Shown here piece after piece: positions 18,042 through 26,930 of a stretch of DNA of 64,000 nucleotides; position 1 is the stretch's first letter; every line of letters starts with the position of its first letter. The notes beneath the pieces were generated by a model. That model was not told the DNA's origin, searched no databases, and worked only from the letters and a program-made list of their open reading frames with translations. Position numbers and translations under genes: made by a program. Origin of the DNA: Deinococcus hopiensis KR-140 (GTDB lineage: Bacteria; Deinococcota; Deinococci; Deinococcales; Deinococcaceae); the NCBI GenBank assembly GCA_943327755.2, contig CALPYF020000005.1, positions 1 to 64,000 on the forward strand. The letters run 5' to 3'.

Positions 18042-18486
18042 GGTCGGTCTCCTTTCTGCGTCTGCGCCGCCTCCACACCACCCTGCTCGTGAAAAACGGC
18101 ACTAGGATCTGGAAAAAAAGAGAAGTCCTGAAACGAACTGCACTTCCATAAAACTGTTGGTACGCCCCTGTTTTATCACGGTTCACACGACATGCAGCCA
18201 CATTCCCACCGGACTTCGGATCTCACCGCCGACAGGCCCTGCTTCACTGGAAGTGGCAACCGGCACGACGCCACCCAGCCGCCGGGCCCCCACTCTGTCG
18301 GGCCAGCCCCCCACACCAAGGTCGCGCGCAGACCCGCCCAACAGACGGAGCGCGGGCTACCCGGCCCAGCAGACGACGACCAGGGAAGCAGCCAGGGCGG
18401 CGCGGAAGCCACTCTGCTTCCGCGCCGCCCTATGCCCTGGTCCGGTTGCCTTCAGTGGAAGGACGTAGCCGCCTGCGCCAGCCGGA
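18042..18486. other. Intergenic region upstream of nuoA; AT-rich island with inverted repeat
   Basis: No gene is supported. The nuoA-proximal part (about 18100-18180) is AT-rich against the GC-rich background. It contains ATAAAAC (18148-18154) and its inverted copy GTTTTAT (18170-18176), 15 nt apart. The nuo promoter should lie here, but I could not pick a convincing -35/-10 pair. The other end carries the pgm terminator. Confidence 0.45.
18394..18431 (-). terminator. Terminator of pgm
   Basis: Perfect 15-bp arms (AGGGCGGCGCGGAAG and its complement) with an 8-nt loop, 55 nt past the pgm stop codon. Outer flanks ACCAGGG / CCCTGGT add a further partial stem. There is no T-run. Confidence 0.7.
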
Positions 18487-20136
18487 TCACTGCCCCTGCA
18501 GGGCAGCGCTCACGACGTCGCGGGCCTCCGCCATGACCTGCCTGAGGTGCCCTTCGCCGCGGAAACTCTCGGCGTAGATCTTGTACACGTCCTCGGTGCC
18601 GCTGGGCCGCGCGGCGAACCACGCCTGCTCTGTGGTGACCTTCAGCCCGCCGATGCCCGCGCCGTTGCCAGGCGCGCGGGTCAGCTTTGCGGTGATGGGG
18701 TCGCCGCCCAGCGTGGTGGCCGTGACCTGCTCGGGGCTGAGGCTGGACAGGATCTTCTTCTGCGCGGCGTCCGCCGGGGCGTCCTGGCGGTCGTAGGCGG
18801 TCTCGCCGTAGCGGGCGGTGAGGTCCGCGAAGCGTTCGCTGGGCGTCTTGCCCGTCACGGCGGTCATCTCGGCGGCCAGCAGCCCGGGGATCAGGCCGTC
18901 CTTGTCGGTGCTCCAGGGCGTGCCGTCCAGTCTCAGGAAGCTCGCCCCGGCGCTCTCCTCTCCCCCGAACCCGAAGGATCCGTCCAGCAGGCCCTCCACG
19001 AAGTACTTGAAGCCCACCGGGACCTCCACGACGCGCCGCCCAATCCCGGCGCCCACCCGGTCGATCAGGGCGCTGCTGACCAGCGTCTTGCCGATCGCGG
19101 CGTCCGCGCGCCAGCCCGGGCGGTGGCTGAACAGGTACTCGATCATCACCGCGAGGTAATGGTTGGGGTTCATCAGGCCCGCGCGGGTCACGATGCCGTG
19201 CCGGTCGGCGTCCGGGTCGTTGCCGATCGCCACGTCGAAGTCGTCCTTCAGGGCCAGCAGGCCCGCCATGGCGTACGGGCTGGAGCAGTCCATGCGGATC
19301 TTCCCGTCGCGGTCCACGCTCATGAACGCGAAGCGCGGGTCGATGTCCTCGTTCACGATCGTCAGGTTCAGGCCGTGCTGCGCCTGAATGGCCTGCCACA
19401 CCGGGAGGCTGCTGCCGCCCAGCGGGTCCACGCCGATCCGCACGCCGCTCTGGCGGATGGCGTCCAGATTCACGACCGTGCCCAACTGCGAGACGTAGGG
19501 CGTGATGAAGTCGAAGTCCGTCAGGCCCGCCAGGGCGTCCTCGAGCGAGACGCGCTGCACGTCGCGCAGTTCGTTCTCCAGGATGGCGTTCGCGCGGGCC
19601 TGCACGGCGCCCGTCACGTCGGTGTCGGCCGGGCCGCCCGAGGGGGGGTTGTACTTGAAGCCGCCGTCCTGCGGGGGGTTATGGCTGGGCGTGATGACGA
19701 TCCCGTCGGCCCAGTCGTGGTCGGGTTTCCCCTCGCGCCCGGGGCGGTTGTGTTCGAGGATCGCGTGACTGATCAGCGGCGTGGGCGTGAACGCGCCCGC
19801 CTGCGCGCGCACCTGCACGCCGTTGGCGACGAGGACCTGCAGGGCGGTCATCCAAGCGGGTTCGGACAGCGCGTGGGTGTCCAGGCCCATGAACAGCGGC
19901 CCGGTGATGCCAGCGGCGGCGCGGTGCTCGGCGACGGCCTGCGTGACTGCCAGGATGTGCGACTCGTTGAAGCTGCCATTCAGGCTGGTGCCGCGGTGCC
20001 CGCTGGTCCCGAAGGCGACGCGCTGGAGGGGATCGCGCGGGTCGGGGCGGGTCTCGTAGTAGTGGGCGACCAGTCGGGGAATGTTCGTCAGCAGGCTCTG
20101 CGGCGCGCGTTTACCGGCCAGGGGGCTGAGGGTCAT
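18487..20136 (-). CDS. pgm: Phosphoglucomutase (alpha-D-glucose phosphate-specific)
   Basis: 549 aa, about the size of the E. coli enzyme. It interconverts glucose 1-phosphate and glucose 6-phosphate in the cytoplasm. The N-terminal VAFGTSGHRG motif, the phosphoserine loop VITPSHNPP, the metal-binding DPDADRHG and the sugar-binding GGEESAGAS are present, with the C-terminal phosphate loop ARPSGTED. The start is the ATG at 20134-20136; a much longer open frame upstream is antisense shadow of glpX. A TACACT box 7 nt before the ATG supports it. Confidence 0.96.
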   Translation of the reverse strand: MTLSPLAGKRAPQSLLTNIPRLVAHYYETRPDPRDPLQRVAFGTSGHRGTSLNGSFNESHILAVTQAVAEHRAAAGITGPLFMGLDTHALSEPAWMTALQVLVANGVQVRAQAGAFTPTPLISHAILEHNRPGREGKPDHDWADGIVITPSHNPPQDGGFKYNPPSGGPADTDVTGAVQARANAILENELRDVQRVSLEDALAGLTDFDFITPYVSQLGTVVNLDAIRQSGVRIGVDPLGGSSLPVWQAIQAQHGLNLTIVNEDIDPRFAFMSVDRDGKIRMDCSSPYAMAGLLALKDDFDVAIGNDPDADRHGIVTRAGLMNPNHYLAVMIEYLFSHRPGWRADAAIGKTLVSSALIDRVGAGIGRRVVEVPVGFKYFVEGLLDGSFGFGGEESAGASFLRLDGTPWSTDKDGLIPGLLAAEMTAVTGKTPSERFADLTARYGETAYDRQDAPADAAQKKILSSLSPEQVTATTLGGDPITAKLTRAPGNGAGIGGLKVTTEQAWFAARPSGTEDVYKIYAESFRGEGHLRQVMAEARDVVSAALQGQ

Positions 20137-20143
20137 ACCCGCC

Positions 20144-20149
20144 AGTGTA
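20144..20149 (-). promoter_or_regulatory. -10 box of pgm
   Basis: TACACT on the minus strand, 7 nt before the pgm ATG. The transcript would be leaderless. Confidence 0.6.
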
Positions 20150-20225
20150 CGGACTGCGCCCCTGCTCGGCGGTCCAGGGGCAAGACAGCGTGAAGGCGCA
20201 CCCGGTCGCCTGGGCGGGCGGCTGC

Positions 20226-20231
20226 TACCCT
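20226..20231 (+). promoter_or_regulatory. -10 box of a small membrane protein gene
   Basis: TACCCT, 6 nt before the GTG at 20238. Confidence 0.45.
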
Positions 20232-20237
20232 GAGGGC

Positions 20238-20348
20238 GTGAAGGAGTTCCTGAACGACTGGTGGCGGCTGCTGAAGCTGATTGTCGGCTCGCTGGCCATC
20301 CCGGTGGTGCTGTGGTTGCTGCTGGTGTGGGCCGGCGTGCTGCGCTGA
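20238..20348 (+). CDS. Small single-pass membrane protein
   Basis: 36 aa, reading V(M)KEFLNDWWRLLK followed by one hydrophobic helix (about residues 14-32) and ending LR. Not recognised. It is supported by the leaderless-type -10 box 6 nt upstream of the GTG and by the amphipathic-plus-transmembrane composition. It sits between divergent pgm and co-oriented glpX. A longer ATG-started reading from 20145 has an implausible N-terminus. Confidence 0.5.
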   Translation: MKEFLNDWWRLLKLIVGSLAIPVVLWLLLVWAGVLR

Positions 20349-20481
20349 GCTCACCCACAGGCTGAGCCCATCCACAGCCTGCGCCGCCCTGCCGCCTGGG
20401 GCACCCCGAATTCCCCCGGGGAGTGACACACCAATCACCGCGTGGAACCGCTCCCGGAAACGGTTTTTCATGCCCCCGTGT

Positions 20482-20487
20482 TACGTT
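20482..20487 (+). promoter_or_regulatory. -10 box of glpX
   Basis: TACGTT, 6 nt before the glpX ATG at 20494. Confidence 0.5.
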
Positions 20488-20493
20488 AACGGC

Positions 20494-21507
<1,014 letters not shown>

Positions 21508-21520
21508 CTGTTGGAGAGAG

Positions 21521-21564
21521 AGGGGCACCCGGCCCAGAGTCACCGCCGGGTGCCCCTCCCTTTT
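21521..21564 (+). terminator. Terminator of glpX
   Basis: GGGGCACCCGGC and its perfect complement (12 bp) with an 11-nt loop, followed by CTTTTC. Confidence 0.88.
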
Positions 21565-21599
21565 CCCGGATGAGAATTTGCTCAATGCAATCCAAATAC

Positions 21600-21635
21600 T
21601 TCAATATTGAATGAACGGCCGGTCAGGCTTACGCT
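21600..21635 (+). promoter_or_regulatory. wrbA promoter with palindromic operator
   Basis: -35 TTGAAT (21607-21612), 17-nt spacer, -10 TACGCT (21630-21635), 6 nt before the wrbA ATG. The perfect 12-bp palindrome TTCAATATTGAA (21600-21611) covers most of the -35 box, a position where a bound repressor would block polymerase. Confidence 0.65.
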
Positions 21636-21641
21636 GCACCC

Positions 21642-22250
21642 ATGACCACATCCAACCCCGTCAAACTGGCCATCGTCTACTACTCCACCTACGGCACCAA
21701 CCACGCCATGGCCCACGCCGCCGCCGAGGCCGCCCGCGCCGCCGGCGCCGAGGTCCGCGTGCTGAAAGTCCCCGAGACCGCCCCGCAGGCCGTCATCGAC
21801 ACGCAGGACGCCTGGAAGGCCCAGCAGGAACGCACCGCCGACGTGCCCACCGCCACCCCCGCCGACCTCGAATGGGCCGACGCCTACCTGTTCAGCGCCC
21901 CCACCCGCTTCGGCGGCGCCGCCAGCCAGATGCGCGCCTTCATCGACACGCTCGGCGGCCTGTGGGGCACCGGGAAACTCGCCGACAAGACCTTCAGCGC
22001 CATGACCAGCGCCCAGAACCCCAACGGCGGCCAGGAAACCACCCTCCAGACCCTGTACATCACCGCCATGCACTGGGGCTCGATCATCGTCGCGCCCGGC
22101 TACACCGACCAGGCGATCTTCGCGTCCGGCGGCAACCCCTACGGCGCCAGCGTCACCGCGAACGGCCAGCCCCTCTCGGCCGAGGACCTCGCCACCATCG
22201 CCCACCAGGCCCGGCGCCTCGTTGAGGTCACCGCGAAACTCAAGAACTGA
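21642..22250 (+). CDS. wrbA: WrbA-type NAD(P)H:quinone oxidoreductase
   Basis: 202 aa, flavodoxin fold. WrbA proteins bind FMN and reduce quinones by two electrons, limiting semiquinone stress. The FMN phosphate loop YYSTYGTNHAMA, the FMN-ring contact APTRFGGAASQM, FIDTLGGLWGTGKL and GGQETTLQTL are characteristic. Transcription appears leaderless, and the promoter carries a palindrome that suggests control by a repressor. It converges on the CAP-domain gene across a shared terminator. Confidence 0.93.
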   Translation: MTTSNPVKLAIVYYSTYGTNHAMAHAAAEAARAAGAEVRVLKVPETAPQAVIDTQDAWKAQQERTADVPTATPADLEWADAYLFSAPTRFGGAASQMRAFIDTLGGLWGTGKLADKTFSAMTSAQNPNGGQETTLQTLYITAMHWGSIIVAPGYTDQAIFASGGNPYGASVTANGQPLSAEDLATIAHQARRLVEVTAKLKN

Positions 22251-22263
22251 CGATCCAACCGAG

Positions 22264-22294
22264 GAGGCCCGCACGTCATGTTCGTGCGGGCCTC
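22264..22294. terminator. Bidirectional terminator between wrbA and the CAP-domain gene
   Basis: GAGGCCCGCACG and its perfect complement (12 bp) with a 7-nt loop, between convergent genes. Confidence 0.85.
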
Positions 22295-22316
22295 CCGTTC
22301 ACCATCCGGGCGGAAC

Positions 22317-22958
22317 CTACTCGTTCTCCCAGCCCGCGATGTTCAGCACCCAGAACGTCCCGGCCGCCCCGTCCACGCGCGCCACCGCACCGTTCCCGAT
22401 GTTCTCGAACAGCGCCGCGCAGTGACCGGCACTGCCCTTCCACGCCGCAATCACCTCGGCCGGACTGGTCAGATCCGTGCCCGCCGCGAGGCTTTCCCCG
22501 AACACCCACTGCACCCGGCTGGGCGGCACCGGCTTGTACCCGGCGTCCACCATCCGCTGCGACGGCACGCGGTTGTCCACCCGGCTGCGGTGCGGCAGTT
22601 CCATCTTCCCGGCCGTCACCAGTTCCCGCCCGTACAGCGTCGCCGCGCGGTGCAGGTGCGCCTCGAACTGCAGCGGGCGCGCCGCGGGGAACGACCCGGT
22701 CGGGCACACCCCACCCCGCGCCCGCTCCGCGTTGATCGCCGCCAGCATCGCCCCTTCGGCCACCGACTGCGGAAACTCCGTCAGCGCCGTCCGCTGCGGC
22801 GTGAACGTAGGCACCGCCAGGTACTCGAAGGTCACCCCGTAATTGCCGTCGACCACCTGCACCCGCACCTGATTCTCCTCCGGCGGCGTGTCCCCTCCAC
22901 TATTACATCCCACCAGCACCAGCGCCCCCACCACCGCACCCAGCATCACACGCGTCAT
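22317..22958 (-). CDS. CAP-domain lipoprotein
   Basis: 213 aa. A signal peptide with the lipobox LVGC (Cys at about residue 18) marks an exported lipoprotein. The C-terminal about 140 residues form a CAP/SCP domain: INAERARGG, LQFEAHLHRAATLYGRELV, GESLAAG, VIAAWKGSAGHCAALF and the final FENIGNGAV...WVLNIAG strand. The role of bacterial CAP proteins is mostly unknown. The start at 22956-22958 is preceded by TACGCT at 6 nt; the longer frame upstream is antisense to the crotonase gene. Confidence 0.9.
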   Translation of the reverse strand: MTRVMLGAVVGALVLVGCNSGGDTPPEENQVRVQVVDGNYGVTFEYLAVPTFTPQRTALTEFPQSVAEGAMLAAINAERARGGVCPTGSFPAARPLQFEAHLHRAATLYGRELVTAGKMELPHRSRVDNRVPSQRMVDAGYKPVPPSRVQWVFGESLAAGTDLTSPAEVIAAWKGSAGHCAALFENIGNGAVARVDGAAGTFWVLNIAGWENE

Positions 22959-22964
22959 GTGCCC

Positions 22965-22970
22965 AGCGTA
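22965..22970 (-). promoter_or_regulatory. -10 box of the CAP-domain gene
   Basis: TACGCT on the minus strand, 6 nt before the ATG. Confidence 0.55.
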
Positions 22971-23090
22971 GGGGCGCTTCCGCCCACCCGCTGCCCAACA
23001 TGACCACGGCAGGGGCACAGTCCCCCCACCGCGTGAACCCCGCATCCCACCCCGCCGGACACCGCCGCACGCCCAGACCGGCCCAGCCGT

Positions 23091-23096
23091 TACCCT
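23091..23096 (+). promoter_or_regulatory. -10 box of the crotonase gene
   Basis: TACCCT, 6 nt before the ATG at 23103. Confidence 0.5.
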
Positions 23097-23102
23097 GCCC
23101 GC

Positions 23103-23924
23103 ATGACCACAGCCCAGCTCACCGCGCCCGGCGCGTACCCCGGCCTGCACCTCCAGCTGCACGACGGCGGCATCCTCGAAGTCGTCATCCGCAGCGACAA
23201 GACCCTGAACAGTGTGAACGCCGACGCGCACCGCGCCCTGACCCGCGTGTGGCGCGACATCGACGACACCCCCGGCATCCGCTGCGTCCTCGTGCGTGGC
23301 GACGGACGCGGCTTCTCCTCCGGCGGGGACTTCACCCTGATCGAGGAGATGAGCAGCGACTTCACCGCCCTCACCCGCGTCTGGAAAGAAGCCCGCGACC
23401 TCGTGTACAACGTCATCAACTGCAGCAAACCCATCGTCAGCGCCATCCACGGCCCCTGCGTCGGCGCCGGACTCGCCGTCGCCCTGCTCGCCGACGTGAG
23501 CATCACCGCGCACACCGCCCGCCTCCTCGACGGCCACGTGCGGCTAGGTGTGGCCGCCGGAGACCACGCCGCGATCATCTGGCCCCTCCTGTGCGGCCTC
23601 AACAAGGCCAAATACCACCTCATGACCGGCGAACCCGTCAGCGGCATCGAAGCCGAACGCATCGGCCTCGTCAGCCTCACCGTCCCCGACGACGAACTCC
23701 AGGGGCGCGCCTGGACCGTCGCCCGGCAACTCGCCAGCGGCAGCCCCACCGCCACCCGCTGGACCAAATACGCCCTCAACAACTGGCTCAGGCAGGCCGG
23801 ACCCACCTTCGACGCCAGCCTCGCCCTCGAATTCCTCGGCTTCACTGGCCCCGACGTCCGCGAAGGCCTCAGCAGCCTCCGCGAAAAACGCGCACCCAAC
23901 TTTGCGGACGACGCGCCGCTGTAA
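23103..23924 (+). CDS. Enoyl-CoA hydratase/isomerase family protein
   Basis: 273 aa, crotonase fold. The oxyanion-hole segments GRGFSSGGDF and HGPCVGAGLAVALLAD are clear, so it binds an acyl-CoA thioester. The usual catalytic Glu of the fgxPEvxLG segment is replaced (LLDGHVRLGVAAGDH), with a His and a later Asp instead. It is therefore unlikely to be a standard enoyl-CoA hydratase, and the exact reaction cannot be assigned. It is monocistronic, with a leaderless-type promoter. Confidence 0.88.
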   Translation: MTTAQLTAPGAYPGLHLQLHDGGILEVVIRSDKTLNSVNADAHRALTRVWRDIDDTPGIRCVLVRGDGRGFSSGGDFTLIEEMSSDFTALTRVWKEARDLVYNVINCSKPIVSAIHGPCVGAGLAVALLADVSITAHTARLLDGHVRLGVAAGDHAAIIWPLLCGLNKAKYHLMTGEPVSGIEAERIGLVSLTVPDDELQGRAWTVARQLASGSPTATRWTKYALNNWLRQAGPTFDASLALEFLGFTGPDVREGLSSLREKRAPNFADDAPL

Positions 23925-23927
23925 TAA

Positions 23928-23955
23928 GGGAAGTGGGGTGTGGGAAGTGGGAAGG
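23928..23955. repeat. G-rich heptamer array after the crotonase gene
   Basis: GGGAAGT, GGGGTGT, GGGAAGT, GGGAAGG in exact 7-nt register, starting at the crotonase stop codon. Confidence 0.65.
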
Positions 23956-23972
23956 GAGGCTGCTGCGCAGGA

Positions 23973-24013
23973 CCCCTCAGTCGCCTACGGCGACAGCTCT
24001 CCTCAAAGGGGAG
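23973..24013. repeat. REP-like stem-loop element
   Basis: An inner hairpin GTCGCC-TAC-GGCGAC is nested between outer arms CCCCT and AGGGG. The CCCCTCAGTC...AGGGGAG layout resembles short interspersed elements found in many bacterial genomes. It lies just upstream of the Imm10-like gene. Confidence 0.55.
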
Positions 24014-24034
24014 CCTTGAACTGAAGCCAGTAAT

Positions 24035-24040
24035 TAGACT
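24035..24040 (+). promoter_or_regulatory. -10 box of the Imm10-like gene
   Basis: TAGACT, 6 nt before the ATG at 24047. Confidence 0.5.
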
Positions 24041-24046
24041 GCCGCC

Positions 24047-24430
24047 ATGCAATCGAACCAGTTCAAGGTGACCACTCTGTACGTCGGCGAAATAGAGGAT
24101 GCAGACACCTATGTCGTCATGGTGGGTGACCAGAAACCCGAACCTCAGGAGTGGCTTCAGCTCCAACGCTCACTCTTCGAGGACGATCAGGACGTTGAGC
24201 TGGGAATGGACACCTACTGTCTGGTCATGTCAGCCGGGCCGGTCCATTACGGCGGCGTGACGTCCTGCGTCCTCACAGAGCAAACATTGCGGCTCGAACT
24301 TGATCAGGTGGCGGCGCAAGTTACGCAGACGCCAACCATCGAGCTTCACCTTGATCTTGATAAAAGTGACCTCTTGAAGCTTCGGGAAGGTCTGGAGATC
24401 ATCTTCGCTGATCGCCGCCCCTCTCATTAA
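24047..24430 (+). CDS. Imm10-like immunity-family protein, orphan
   Basis: 127 aa, acidic, no signal or membrane segment. The stretch YCLVMSAGPVHYGGVTSC and the following strand-rich region ending LREGLEIIFA match my recollection of the Imm10 family, cytoplasmic immunity proteins for polymorphic toxins. No toxin or secretion gene is adjacent. Base composition is clearly lower in G+C than the neighbouring genes, and codon use is less biased (CTT, TCA, AAA), which suggests horizontal acquisition. The family call is from memory and moderate. Confidence 0.6.
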   Translation: MQSNQFKVTTLYVGEIEDADTYVVMVGDQKPEPQEWLQLQRSLFEDDQDVELGMDTYCLVMSAGPVHYGGVTSCVLTEQTLRLELDQVAAQVTQTPTIELHLDLDKSDLLKLREGLEIIFADRRPSH

Positions 24431-24446
24431 CAACTGGACTGAGCCT

Positions 24447-24466
24447 GTTCCCGTCCGGGGAACTTT
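24447..24466 (+). terminator. Possible terminator of the Imm10-like gene
   Basis: Short hairpin GTTCCC / GGGAAC with a 5-nt loop, followed by TTT. Confidence 0.45.
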
Positions 24467-24528
24467 CCCCTCAATCAGCCCGCCGCGCGTTATCGTGAGC
24501 CGTAAAACCATCCTCAGGAGGGATACCC

Positions 24529-25521
<993 letters not shown>

Positions 25522-25566
25522 ACCCAGGCTGAATCGGGGGAGCGGGTGGCCTGCGGGTCGTCCGCT

Positions 25567-25590
25567 TCTTGTCATGTGTCTTGTCATGTG
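25567..25590. repeat. Perfect tandem 12-mer
   Basis: TCTTGTCATGTG occurs twice back to back, in the gap between mdh and the next gene. It could be a regulatory duplication; nothing else identifies it. Confidence 0.6.
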
Positions 25591-25629
25591 CGGCGGCGTG
25601 TGCGGTCACCACGTGCTCTGCTGCGGTGC

Positions 25630-25941
25630 GTGAGTGACGCGGCGTGGCGGGCAGGACTGGAGGAGCGTTTTGTGCGGTGGCTGGAGCAGGACGTGACGCA
25701 CCTGCTGCCGGGCGGACCGCACGCAGATGTGCAGGCGCGCGTGTCGGGGCGGCTGCGGGCGACGTGGGTGCCGGACTGGGCGGGCGCGACCGAGAACTAC
25801 GGGGGGACGGCGGGGCATCACGCGGCGTTCCTGCGGTCGAAACTGGCGTTCGCGCAGGCCGTTCATGCGGGGGCGGACCGGGCTGAGGCGGGACGGCGGG
25901 AGTGGGCGGGCTATCACCTGAGGGCGCGGGCAGGCGCTTGA
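25630..25941 (+). CDS. Uncharacterised protein
   Basis: 103 aa from the GTG at 25630 (V/M-SDAAWRAGLEERFVRW). Soluble, Ala/Arg rich, with a WLEQDVTHLLPGG segment; no known motif. An upstream ATG at 25546 gives a Cys/Ser/Arg-rich start that looks non-coding. Its stop codon overlaps the -35 box of the following promoter. I do not recognise the family. Confidence 0.55.
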   Translation: MSDAAWRAGLEERFVRWLEQDVTHLLPGGPHADVQARVSGRLRATWVPDWAGATENYGGTAGHHAAFLRSKLAFAQAVHAGADRAEAGRREWAGYHLRARAGA

Positions 25942-25968
25942 CGTGCAGTCGACTGCACGTTCGACACT
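25938..25968 (+). promoter_or_regulatory. MerR-type promoter with 20-bp palindromic operator
   Basis: TTGACG (25938-25943), a 19-nt spacer, then GACACT (25963-25968). The spacer is almost wholly occupied by the perfect palindrome ACGTGCAGTCGACTGCACGT (25941-25960). An over-long 19-bp spacer carrying a palindrome is the layout used by MerR-family regulators, and a MerR-like gene is the second gene downstream. Confidence 0.72.
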
Positions 25969-25990
25969 GTGGTTCAGGAGGGACCAACCC

Positions 25991-26176
25991 ATGTTCAATG
26001 CGCTGCACACCGACGCCCTGACCCCCTATTCCGACGCTGCCCCATTCTCCGACCGGCTGAACGAGTGCCGTGAGGCGGCCCGTGCGGCCCGCCTGAGTCG
26101 CCTGAACCATCTGCTGAGCAGGCGCTGGACACTGCCGCGCTGGCACGTGATGGTCACGGTGCGGAGGGTGGCATGA
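25991..26176 (+). CDS. Small basic protein in operon with a MerR-like regulator
   Basis: 61 aa. The N-terminal half is mixed and the C-terminal half is Arg/Leu rich and positively charged (LSRLNHLLSRRW). Not recognised. AGGAGG lies 9 nt before the ATG. Its stop codon overlaps the start of the MerR-like gene as ATGA, so the two are co-translated and share the palindromic promoter. Confidence 0.65.
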   Translation: MFNALHTDALTPYSDAAPFSDRLNECREAARAARLSRLNHLLSRRWTLPRWHVMVTVRRVA

Positions 26177-26763
26177 AGGATGTGAGCGCAGCGGAGTTCC
26201 GGCAAGGGGTACAGCAATTTCGGGACATGATCGGCACTCTTCTGGACCAGCGGCGAGCGGACGTGGTGACCATGTGCGGCGGGCCAGAGGTGCTGGAGGC
26301 CCTGTTCGAGGAGCGGGGCGTGGGGATCGGGCGGTTCGCGGCGCTGATGGGGCTGCCTGCAACGACGGTGCGGCACCTGCTGCGCGAGGACCTGCTGCAC
26401 CCCATGCGGGTGAACGGGAAATACCGGTTCTTGCTGCACAACGTGATCGAGTTGCGGGGCGTGCAGCAGTGGCAGGCGGTGGGGCTGACGCTGGAGGACA
26501 CGCGGGCGTTCCTGGACGCGCAGGGTCTGCTGGGGCTGGTCGCGCAGGGCGGCACGATGTTCTCGGTGCAGCGCGAGGCGCCGGACCCGGCGTCCCTACC
26601 GGCCCTGAAGGTGGACGTGCTGGCCCGGCTGGGGGACGCGATCCGGTCGCTGGAGGACCGGCACGCGGCGCTGGGCACGCAGCTGGAGCGGGCCCGGGGG
26701 CTGGAACGGCTGGTGCAGGAGAACCGCTTCGGGCAGCCTGCGGGGGACCACCTGCCAGCCTGA
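26173..26763 (+). CDS. MerR-like transcriptional regulator
   Basis: 196 aa. A MerR-type winged helix-turn-helix is seen at about residues 50-115 (IGRFAALMGLPATTVRHLLREDLLHPMRVNGKYRF, then a helix and LTLEDTRAFL). The last about 35 residues form a Leu/Glu/Arg coiled coil that would make the dimer. Unlike standard MerR proteins the DNA-binding domain is preceded by about 45 residues. It probably binds the palindrome at 25941-25960 and controls its own operon (inference). Confidence 0.75.
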   Translation: MKDVSAAEFRQGVQQFRDMIGTLLDQRRADVVTMCGGPEVLEALFEERGVGIGRFAALMGLPATTVRHLLREDLLHPMRVNGKYRFLLHNVIELRGVQQWQAVGLTLEDTRAFLDAQGLLGLVAQGGTMFSVQREAPDPASLPALKVDVLARLGDAIRSLEDRHAALGTQLERARGLERLVQENRFGQPAGDHLPA

Positions 26764-26930
26764 TGTTCACGTGATCTTCACGGTCGGGCGTGTGGATGAT
26801 CCGTCCCGCAGCGGGGCGCATAGGACTGTTCAGAGCGACACGGCCTCATGGGCCGGTGCAGGAATCCGCCTGCGCTGGCTGGGGTGTCCTCGTGCCTGAA
26901 TCGCCTGTCTCTGTCTGGAGGGAAGTACAC

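Noticed and set aside
18180..18390. Small gene in the nuoA-pgm gap
   Set aside because: Short frames on both strands are Pro/Arg/Thr rich without a ribosome site, -10 box or recognisable motif.
23973..24013. Transposable element end
   Set aside because: No transposase, terminal repeats or target duplication; it is a short stem-loop repeat only.
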